Of a stretch of DNA of 64,000 nucleotides, positions 21,548 to 31,733 are shown one piece after another (the stretch's first letter is position 1; each line of letters starts with the position of its first letter). The notes under the pieces are model-generated. The model did no database searches and was not told the DNA's origin. It saw only the letters and a program-made list of their open reading frames with translations. Source of the stretch: Axinella damicornis (taxonomy: Eukaryota > Porifera > Demospongiae > Axinellida > Axinellidae); assembly GCA_963931865.1 (NCBI GenBank), contig OZ007505.1:744001-808000 (forward strand). The letters are read 5' to 3'. The position numbers were made by a program, and so were the translations under genes.

Positions 21548-24500
21548 CAGGAAATACATCTGCAAGGAAGTTGTAGAACACCTCAAAGTGCTGTATGTCT
21601 GCAGCCAGGAGAGCAGACATCTTTCTGGCTGTTTCTCTGGTTGCACCTTGACAATGTGAAGAAACAGAGTTAAGAGCCCCAAGAATATTGGGACTCAAAT
21701 CTCGTTTAATCTGTACACTTCTTTCATCTGCTAGGTACGTCCTGATGAGATCTACTGCACTTTTTAATGCTGCAGAAAACTCAGAAAGAGCTGGCTGGAC
21801 TTTTACTCCAGACTGCAGATCATTTGAATCAGCAGGAGTGTGGGGGGCTGACGTTGAATTGGGCTGTTCTTCTAGATCTTGTACAGTTGTTTTGAAGCAA
21901 TCACGACTAGACGTGGTTCCAGATGATGACTTCGGACTTCCATTCAGATCATTGGTGTCTGTATTTTCTTGATTGTCTAAATTTTCTTGATTGTCTAAAT
22001 TAGCTATGTCTATGCATTCCACATCCTTCATTACCATATTTGGCTCAGAACGTCCATCCTGTAGACCTGTGGCTTGACTTGCTTCTGGAATTGCTGACAT
22101 CCCATGAAAATGAACGCCAGTGATGGGGAGAACAGAGTCTTTTACCTCTTCTCGTGATTGTTTGTTTGAATCACTAGTGGTGGTATTGCTTGCACCTGCA
22201 GTGAGCAGACCTGCAAGGGGTACTTCAATTTGTGCAGCTGCCGTTGACATTAGGTTGTATTCCAAGATGTCACGGTCATACCTCTGAGCCAACAATGTCA
22301 CTCCAGGTGGAATAGACTCGGATCGTGTGCTTTCAACTGGAATGACGTATGTGCCACCTTGTGGTCCTATTCTAAACTCAGGGGGAAATGGAAAATCAGT
22401 TTTGAAATTTGCAACAATGCTACAGAGGCCCAGGCCTATATGGAGGAAGTGCGCATCTCCGCAAAAGACAGGGGTACCGTCTGATAGTCGGAATGTGCTC
22501 AAACTGCATGAAAATGATTGTGCAACCTCTCTCTGATTAAAAGACACAAATTCACTTTCTTCGGGAATTGGAATGTCTGGGTTTATGAGTAAGGCAATTT
22601 CAGGAAACATGTTAGCATGAGAAAGTTCAGCGATGTGTTTCTCTTTCTGAAAACCGTCGGAGAGAGAGGTGTGTGCAGATGACAGTTCAGCACATTCTTC
22701 AAGGACATAACTGCTACCACATTTGGATGTGGATATCTTGGCTGAAACTGAAAGGAGGTGTTCACGACACTGAACAAAAATGGCGTATACTTCAGCACTG
22801 TTCAACAAACTTGGCAGATCTGCTGCTAAGTACATGCCACGGAATATCAAGCTCAAGCAGAAAGTGTACAACCATTCTTTGAATGGTATGGCACACCCAT
22901 CAGCAACCTTCCCTTCTTTGTCACGGATGAGTGGGTAAAATTCAGTAGCAAACTGAGTTTCACAGTTCTGACAGAGACGCTGTTCACACTCAGCACACAT
23001 CATGAAGACCGTGACTTCCCCTGCCGACGTTTTAACTAGCCTTCCATGAGTACTTATGGATCTAAAATAGGTCCTGGTGTTACCACGTTCTGTAGCTGTT
23101 TTCTTCAACAAAGATTTGGGCCTGAAGCGGCTACATTTTAGGGACCTCTTTTCTCTACAAAGTAAGCATCGCTTTAAGTCGTTCAGTCTATTTGTCCCTC
23201 GTATATAGTCCATCATGGCAAAATCAAGGATCATTGATGCTTCCGTCTCGCTGAATTCATGGTCATTGTCTCTTGCAGCTCCCAAGAGTGAAATGACTTC
23301 TTTGGTCTTCTTGTAAATGTCATTTTCATTTTCTTGCTCAGATACTAAATCTGATCTCTGCTGAAATGACAGATATTCCTTTCGATAAATGTGGAAAAGC
23401 GACTTAGCCTTCAACAACTCTAGTTGGTTTATAAGTTCCAATCTAGTGTCTGATTTGGGTTCCCCTTGTTTAGGTTTGAAACGGCCATCCTCGTACTCTT
23501 TCAGTGCATAAACCACCCAATCATAACATTCCTTGTATTTCTCCACTTGATAGCATCCACCGGCGTACAGCAAACACTCATTAATGTCACATTCTAGAAA
23601 CAAAAGTCAGAGAATTATCACTTACTGCTTTCTGCAATGACCAATATATTACAGTAGCTTGAGTTTATGGTTCGTATCTGCATAAGTCAATGTAAATCTG
23701 ACTATGTTACAGTTAGACTATGACCTTGAGTCGTTTATGGGAAATAACCACAAGAGGCTGTTCACTCAGACCACGAGGTGCAGCGGAGTGGGTCTAAGCT
23801 GTTGCACTGGTGCATGGCTTCGGAATATGAACCATAGTCGGTGCCTTTGATCCGCCCATGCACTATACATACAGTATGACACCTGCTGGAGAACGTTCCT
23901 AGTATTCCAGCCTTAGTGTGTATATTACTTGTTGCGAGTGTAAATACCCCGGTAGCAACCAATTGGAGTGGGCAGAGGTGGCAGCGATACATGGGAATAC
24001 ATTATAGTGCTACTGGAAACTAAAAACTACATGCACAAAACATGCATGCATGTGACCAACATCATGCACCCAACCTTGTGGCTCCTTGTCACTTAGAGCA
24101 CTGAGTGCGCAATGGGCAAGGCAAGAAGAGTTCTTGAGACGTTGAAGTGCACTAATGATACGGGGAGTGGCCTGGAGTGTCTCCAGTGTGATACTTCCTC
24201 TAAGGTTCCACAGCAGCCGCATTGAAAGTGCTTGAATTGGCTGATTGTTGCCAAAAAGCTTCTCAATCGTCTGAAAGAAAGCATTGTTCACAAATTTAGA
24301 CTTATTCTCGGCAATTTCTGAAAAATTTACTGCACCCTGAAGCAGTTCTTCTGCGGAGTATCCACTGCCAGTAAAATTCTCCAGTGCAGCATTGTGTAAA
24401 CTCTTCACAATGAACTGTAGTTCATCAGTGTGCAGTTTCAGGGCAGACTGGATTCTGAAGCTGTCCACACGAGACTGCAGATAGCTCAGGGCAAGCTTCG

Positions 24501-27500
24501 ATAGTAGTCTTACGTCAAGGTTGGGACAACGTGCACATGCCAAGAGAACTCCAACAGGATCGGTATGGCAAAACGCAGCAAAGTTAGCTTTTACGCAGGC
24601 AAGGTTATAGATGACAGTGACAATCTGCTCCACCTGAGATGCCCCAGTCTCATCCTAATGGAAAATACACAATACCAATCCACACACGGTATCCACACAC
24701 TGTAACAGTACAACTTAGTCTTACACTGTAACAGTACAACTTAGTCTTACACTGTAACAGTACAACTTAGTCTTACACTGTAACAGTACAACTTAGTCTT
24801 ACACTGTAACAGTACAACTTAGTCTTACACTGTAACAGTACAACTTAGTCTTACACTGCAACAGTACAACTTAGTCTTACATTTTCCAGAGCTGAATCAT
24901 GGCAAAGCATCACTGTCAGCCGATAGAGGACGTCAGCTCGGACCAACTGCTTGCAAACCTCACTACTGTGATGCGTCCATCCAATCAAGCAGACAATCAG
25001 ACGTCCCGTGAATAGCCCACTTGTCTCGTGGGGTATTTCTGTGATGTTGAGTCAAGAGATCAATTTATGCTATGCTCTAGTCTACAAACATTGTGTTATA
25101 CAAAATTGATATTTGCATGGCACTGATGGTAGATATTTGCATGGCACTTGATGGTACTACTTCAGGAATTCAACGGTTTGAATACCCGAAGAAGATAGAT
25201 AAATGGTGCCTTCTACCATCAAGCAGCAAAGTGCAGGCATTACCTTCAGCATGTCGCATGAGTTGGCCAATAGCTTCAGCTACAAATGGTTTCTCGGCAA
25301 CTTGTTCAGCAATCAACTTGCTTTCAGAGAGGCTGTGCAGTATCTTCAGAAGCCCACTGATCTGAACAATTACAGACTCCAGTGTGCACTCGTGGCCAGA
25401 CTTGCATATTCGAATAAAAGTGTCTGTATATTTCACAATCTGGATTAAAGCCAGGGTGGAAATTTCAATGGTAGCATCTGGATCCATCGGATTCACCCTG
25501 CACGATGCTTCGACAACTGTGCAGTATGTTACAGAGAGTGAAATGCAGAATGAATGAGTAGGTCTGGCAGTAGGCTAGTTTAAAAATACAATCAGAAGTT
25601 GGCATCATGGTACATCCGGACTGTATGTTCAATATAGTAGTCTATATTAATTTTGTTACAAGTGAATATAATAACCTATAAGTGCATGGAGGACAAAGAC
25701 ACAGTAAATAATATTAACTGCCACCTCATGTACGCTCAAGATTGGTAGATGTGCTGTATAAACACTTGTTGCTGAGGAACAGTGCACTCCTGGCCAGTAA
25801 TGATTGTGAACATAGGTTGGGATACTATGGACAGTAATATATCCTTTTTGACCTGCTCTTCATTTTCATTTTCAGTGAGGCTACACAGCTGGTGACGGTC
25901 TCACAATACTGAGGGCAGCAGGCTTGTTCTCTGGCCTGGCCCAGTGAGAGAATAAGCCTCTGAAGTCAACGTACTAGAAATGTAATCTATATAAGACTGT
26001 GCATGGGTCACACCCCTCACATAGTCCAGCCTAATACCTTACCATCAAATTCCCTGCACTCTGTGAATGACTTCTGATCACTCAACACAGGAACTTCTGT
26101 TCCACACTTGTATAGGATCAGGAGGGTGTAGCGAAGAATGTCTTTTGTAACCTGAAATGACCACACATATAATTATCCCTATACACCATAATTTGAATGT
26201 AATATAGATCACACAGTGCACACGGCAGCCCATTGAATACATGAATATATCTAGTATAAATATATCTAGTATAAATATGACATTGTAGAGTTTGAGAGTA
26301 TGGAGCTGAGTTGATTACGCTCGCTGTCCGACTCGATATGTAACTGCTCTAGCTCTACAAGCCCTGAAGGACCCGCTCACTTGTACCCTAGCATGGCTAG
26401 GCAAGATTATTGTGAAGTTGCAGTATAAACAGATGTTGACTGTGCTCACTGCTCGACTCCATATGCAGCTGCTTGAGCCTGGAGGCACCACGTTTGTCCA
26501 CTGATCTGAGTTTCAAGGTTGTAAATCTCACACTGTTGTGGCAAATACAACTCAATTGGTCGGCAGGAAACCCGCAACATTCATAAGCATTATCAACGTT
26601 CCTGATTGTGACAGATGCTGGTACGTACGTACATACGCACATCATGAGACTAGATTGCCCATTTAATGCCTCGCGCTAATGCTCTCGGTCATAACTATTC
26701 GTGTATAGCAAATGTTGCCAAGCAAGAAAATACCAGTTATCTAGGACAGAGTAATTTCCCAAGCAGCTCAATTGGACAAAATTAATGGAACCACCAGTGA
26801 CTTTCTAGCGGGTGTAACCGTAGATGGTATACAGTAACACATCTCTGAAGACTCTTTAATATTATGCTGTGGCATGTGTCAACACTCGTGAACATCTATG
26901 CAGGTTTAGGGACATTAACTGCTACCCTAGATACTCCCCTATCTACTACCACTACAGACCAGCATTTCTTGCAAGCTCCCTTCCTCTAATACTCTAGATA
27001 CTCCCCTATCTACTACCACTACAGACCAGCATTTCTTGCAAGCTCCCTTCCTCTAATACTCTAGATACTCCCCTATCTACTACCACTACAGACCAGCATT
27101 TCCTGCAAGCTCCCTTCCTCTAATACTCTAGATACTCCCCTATCTACTACCACTACAGACCAGCATTTCTTGTAAGCTCCCTTCCTCTAATACTCTAGAT
27201 ACTCCCCTATCTACTACCACTACAGACCAGCATACCTTATTTCTTGTAAGCACCCTTCCTCTAATAGCAAGCTCGGCAAAGGCTTGCAGCAGTTTGCTTT
27301 GTTTCAACTGTTGCTTGATCTCAACTGGACTATCTTCCAACATGAATGAAACCAGTTGTAGCAGGGATACGAGAATACTTGTTAACGGGCCTGCAGTAGG
27401 AGCAGTATGTTGCAAACAGTGAATACATATATGCATCCTGGAGAGGGCATTGCACTTAGCTTCACCAGGTGAGCTATAACACCTCATGGTGTCCAGCAGC

Positions 27501-28175
27501 TGCAGTAAAACATGTTTGTAGCAACTGGACGGCATGGTAATTGCAGAAAAACAAGTCTCTGAGGGCTCTTACAAGTGATGTAAGCCATGTACATAGGTTT
27601 ATGATAGCATGTGGTTGGGGAGGGTCGGACAAAGTCAGAGACTTTTGGTTGGAAAGCTAATTTACTGCATGTGCACGTCTGACAATTGAGGCTAGCTTCA
27701 GGCATCGTTAGTAGTAAAACTGTGGTATTGCAATACAGGAAACTAACACCTATAGCTACGTACTATCAATGCCTTTGTTGTCTCCCGGCTTGCTGACTTG
27801 GACAACCAGGTCCCTGACTGCTTGCAAGAACAGAGTGTGATTTGCAGTGTAGTGGGCCTGGGTCAGCCTGTCAGTCGGAGTGTGATTTGCACAACTTGCA
27901 GTGTAGCGGGTATGGGTCAGCCGGTCAGCCGGGGAGTAGAGCTCCAAAGCTGTGTTGGTGGCATAGCCCAGCTTGATTGCCGCTGTAAGTCTTGTATTGT
28001 CAGCTGATGAAAGGTACCTCTTCGTAAGAGCCTGGATCCTTCTTAGGAAGTTGAAAAAGAGTCGCTCTCTACAGTCACTTGGTACCAAAACAATTTTACT
28101 GTTGTCTCCATCCTTAGTACACGCAGAAGGATTACCAGGGGGAGGTGTATCTTGAGCATCATCTTCTTCAGCCAT
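21548..28175 (-). CDS. ARM/TPR/HNH-like protein, module B
   Basis: Paralogue of module A, not otherwise recognised. Placed exons: 28175-27798, 27499-27236, 26151-26038, 25959-25853, 25497-25244, 25038-24881, 24654-24075 and 23593-21548. The ATG at 28175 (MAEEDDAQDTPPPG) has a good context (AAAATGG). The exon 1 donor is uncertain: GTCAGC at 27797 keeps phase, whereas the stronger-looking GTACGT at 27763 does not. Exons 1-7 encode helical, probably armadillo-type repeats. The large exon has the TPR-like start (CLLYAGGCYQ), then CLLC, KCSRFRPKSLL, MCAECEQRL and ETQFATEFY. The histidine of module A's KSHYFP is arginine here. The exon ends with a canonical donor at 21547; without splicing the frame stops at 21435. 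Confidence 0.72.
24699..24880 (-). repeat. 26-base minisatellite, about seven units, abutting an exon donor
   Basis: The units run right up to the donor of the exon ending at 24881. On the coding strand each unit begins GTAAGACTAAG and contains TGTTACAG or TGTTGCAG, so every unit looks like a donor plus an acceptor. Confidence 0.85.
26920..27235 (-). repeat. 67-base minisatellite derived from an exon border
   Basis: About five units end at the exon boundary at 27236. Each unit includes a copy of the last ~25 coding bases of that exon, but with the segment carrying the GT donor deleted. Only the true boundary keeps a usable donor. Confidence 0.85.
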
Positions 28176-28731
28176 TTTGCTCTCAGTCTCGGAGCCACGT
28201 TTGAGCCTAGCCAGCTCGAATTCCCTAATAAGGGAAGGCGAAACCCGGAAACCCAATTCTTCGTAGCCGGTACCGGTTTGAACATCACGAGATAAGTAGG
28301 TGGGGCTGGACAAAGGAAGCACGTCAAGTGCGCGCACGCCTCCTTCGACGTCATTTCCTGTAGCGCGTACGCGGTATACGCGTAGCGCTAGCGCACAGAA
28401 TTGAACGCAACGCGCAGCAAAATTAATTCCATAATTATGGCTATCTTCTATCCATGTATGATCCTCCCTTTGTCAAGCTGGCTGCCTCGAGAACACAGTC
28501 AACAGTGACACACAACCTCTGGAGAGCAGCTAGCACAGCAGACCATAAGGACCACCTCCACCAAGCTGGTCCATTTTCAAAAGCAATACATTCAATGAAA
28601 TTTTGATAACATGACTTGTGCATTGCATACAACAACCAAGATACAGGCAGGGAGAGGTGTAGTCTCATGTAGCCAGACTCTCACAGTCGGGCTATGCGAG
28701 ACGAGAAGCAAAACACAGATCAGATCTAGAG
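28176..28731. other. Spacer between module B start and the 409-residue gene
   Basis: Contains the probable promoter and 5' leader of module B (CpG-rich around 28320-28400) and the 3' flank of the next minus-strand gene. The module B frame is open upstream of 28175 but has no ATG there. I see no other gene. Confidence 0.6.
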
Positions 28732-29961
28732 TTATGAACTATTCACCAGACTGCTGTTGGTCTCTGCAATTGATTTCAGCTCATCTTTAAGCTCGTCTAG
28801 TTCTTGAACAAGTTCTGCTCGAAACACAAATTGTTTACACAGGGAAACTAGAGACTCTTCTCCGCTTGGTGTTTTGACTGGTGTTGCAGATCTAATCGTT
28901 ATTGTTGGAATTGACAATCCGGGGATAGGTTGAGAGGTCTGCACTGGCGGCTCCTGCAGCGAGCAGTTAGTGGTGTCAACTGCTTGTAAGTTGCTATTTG
29001 CAGTATTCTCAACAGCAACACTTACAGCAGAACTCCACACGGGCTGGTCCAGTTTTGTGTTACGTTTGCTACTTTGGCCAACATTTCCTGGGCTCAGCTG
29101 GTCATTCTGAACTTTTGTAATCGACTGCTGTCTTTGATGCCTCTTCTTGGTCTGCACAGAATTTTTGCCGGATGGATTTCTGACAGGTCTTTCCAGTGGC
29201 TTTAACCTAGTCACTGGCGTCAAATAGGGAGAGGCATGTGATGGCCGAACGAGTGTCCTGACTGGTCCCGGGAGTTTTGGTGTATGCGCAGGAGGAAGGT
29301 TCTGTTTGGAAGATTTATGCTCAAGTTGTGGCAATGAAGTTGACTTGTGGAGGGGGGTGGGTGATGCCAAGTGAAATGGACATTCAATTGACTTCTTTAC
29401 TAGGGGTGATTGTTCACCTGATGACATGGAGTGGGCAGAGAGAACTGCGGGAGAGAGAAGAATGTCTGGGAGAGGGGAGCTTGAGTGACTCGATCCTGAG
29501 CTAGAAGAGGAAAGACTGCGTATGCTAACGCCGGAATTGAGGGGGATAGTCAAGTGGGGACTCTTTCTCTGTGCAGGGGGAGCAAGGGGAGGCTGCAGAG
29601 TCTTATTCCAGGTATGCATATTGCGACTTCTTCTCTTCTTGTGTCTTTGAGTGCTTGACGTCACACATTCAGGAAGGTTTTCAGGATTTGGCTTCGTCTT
29701 AAGTGGGGAAAGGGTCCTTGGCAGGGGCTTTTGCCGAACAATCGGGCTTGTCTCAGAGTCGAAGCAAAATAGCATTCGTGGGCTCCTCCCCCTTTTACTC
29801 TTGTATGCGTACGCATTATGACCGCCTTGGTCGTATTTCCTTACGTTCGCCAGCGATTGCTGCTTCAATTCTGTCATCTTGTTCTGCACCTTGCTGACAT
29901 ACTGCGGGAAGGAGGCGAGGGAGAAGCGCTTTGCAATCTTTCTGCCCGGCCGGTTCTCCAT
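28732..29961 (-). CDS. Intronless 409-residue Ser/Pro-rich protein, unknown function
   Basis: A single open frame from ATG at 29961 to TAA at 28732. The N-terminus is basic and partly helical (SFPQYVSKVQNKMTELKQQ). The middle is low-complexity, rich in serine, proline and SP/TP pairs, with basic clusters such as KKRRSR that could be nuclear-localisation signals. The last ~40 residues (AELVQELDELKDELKSIAE) look like a short coiled coil. I recognise no domain. Its length, in an otherwise intron-rich neighbourhood, and the CpG-rich sequence upstream support a real gene. Confidence 0.75.
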   Translation of the reverse strand: MENRPGRKIAKRFSLASFPQYVSKVQNKMTELKQQSLANVRKYDQGGHNAYAYKSKRGRSPRMLFCFDSETSPIVRQKPLPRTLSPLKTKPNPENLPECVTSSTQRHKKRRSRNMHTWNKTLQPPLAPPAQRKSPHLTIPLNSGVSIRSLSSSSSGSSHSSSPLPDILLSPAVLSAHSMSSGEQSPLVKKSIECPFHLASPTPLHKSTSLPQLEHKSSKQNLPPAHTPKLPGPVRTLVRPSHASPYLTPVTRLKPLERPVRNPSGKNSVQTKKRHQRQQSITKVQNDQLSPGNVGQSSKRNTKLDQPVWSSAVSVAVENTANSNLQAVDTTNCSLQEPPVQTSQPIPGLSIPTITIRSATPVKTPSGEESLVSLCKQFVFRAELVQELDELKDELKSIAETNSSLVNSS

Positions 29962-30961
29962 AACGCCTTCGGCTAATGCAAGTGCTCGCGCGTCACAGTT
30001 TACGTTTAGTGCTGCAGTGTGCGCGCCTCTTTTGTAGGCCTTGTAGCTAATACAACTGCAAATAAACTTGCACCGAGATCCAAAGTAATCCAGTTTGATA
30101 CAAGCTCAATAAACTAGTGACTGACTATTCATAACCGTACCACTCCCACACGCGGTGGGGTTAGCTGATCAATGCAGTGCTATTCATAGGACGGTAAGCT
30201 GATAGCTATCAGGTCCCCTGCTGCCCAGGAGAGAGCAACGTCGACGTCAAAACAAAACAAACCTCCCAAAGGACCTATTGTAGACAATCCACTGTAGTTA
30301 TGTGCAATGGGCTGGGAATTTGATTTTTGCACACATCACAACATTCAGACATTTGCCATTTCTTGATATTAGAGACAATGCAGGTGGTCGGCAACTTGTT
30401 GCTCATTCTTATGGGAAACCAAAGCAGTAGCCTAAATAATACCAGAAAAGAAACATTAGTATACCATGCAGAGATGGAAAAATTTCCTTAGTCAAATTCG
30501 GCTCCCATCTTAGCTAAGTCTGCAATCCCAGCTCATCCAGAGCAGTTGCACTAGTATGCGAGTATTGTCCACTGAATCATGGCACCTTAGAGCATGCCAA
30601 GAAGATGGGTAGTGTGCTACGAACCTATCAGTGGTTTGGTGTTTCAGTATACATGTAGAGCAGTGAGCTGACTGACTGGCAGCCCCAGCAACGTACAACC
30701 CATACCAGCGGGCAGAGTACCTTCACCGCCATGCAGTTTTGGTACAGGCTGATGTACAAACCTTAGTGTGGGATGCAGCTACACCCTCCATCTCAGACCT
30801 ATTTTGGTTGACATTCACTAACTTGTGACACAAAGTTGGAATAACTTAGCACCTGTCATATACAGTGGCAAGAGAGTGGTAAGGCACCATTCTGTACTGA
30901 ATACTCCATGCAGCCAGCAATACATACAATGAATCAGCGTTGCAGCCACACATCCATCATT
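29962..30961. other. Intergenic region
   Basis: Holds the upstream region of the 409-residue gene (CG-rich just above 29961) and the 3' flank of ZC3H15. I see no coding signal. Confidence 0.6.
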
Positions 30962-31667
30962 TCAGTCCATGATGTCACAGTCATCATCTTCATCAAGGTC
31001 TAAATCTTCTAGGTTTTCAATGTCGAACAACGATTCGTCTACAACAACAGCGACTTGCTCTCTCCTCTCTTCCTCTCCCTCCTTCAATAAGTGTTTGTGG
31101 TCAATGCCTGCAACTGCTCCGCCAACTGCTCCTTCAATGTCTCCTTCAACTTCTCCTCCACTTGCACCTCCAACTGTACCTCCAACTGCTCCTCCAACTG
31201 CTCCTCTGTCTGAAAGGAGAAAGATTGCTAGTAGTATCAACCCAAACATGCAGATACCCACAAGGCATCACCAGTTAACCTTTCCTACAGCATTTCTAGA
31301 CATCATTTTTCAGCCCTTAAATGTAAGGTTGTTGGTCCAAAATGCTCCCAGAGGTAAATGTCACCCATCCCAAGTAGATGAGTGATTTTAACTACACCCA
31401 CTAAAATGAATTTCGATCAAGCCCATGGCCCCCTGTCCTACTCTTTCCACTCCAGCAGAATTTGTCATATGAAGTCATTATGTGACGCCACACACTGCCA
31501 ACGAGTTGGAAGTGAGCAACGGCAACCCATGGGAAGACCATGCCTCAACCTAATTATCGTATGTTATGCAATCAACGATCATACAGTGTAGCCAGCCAGA
31601 ATACATCCAGTGAGATTTGATTAAAGATAAATCTGGTTTCAAATACAGCAACACTGCCCGTCACGAG

Positions 31668-31733
<66 letters not shown>

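Noticed and set aside
24699..24880. CRISPR-like direct repeats
   Set aside because: Contiguous tandem units without unique spacers in a eukaryotic intron; a minisatellite, as are the other arrays in the window.
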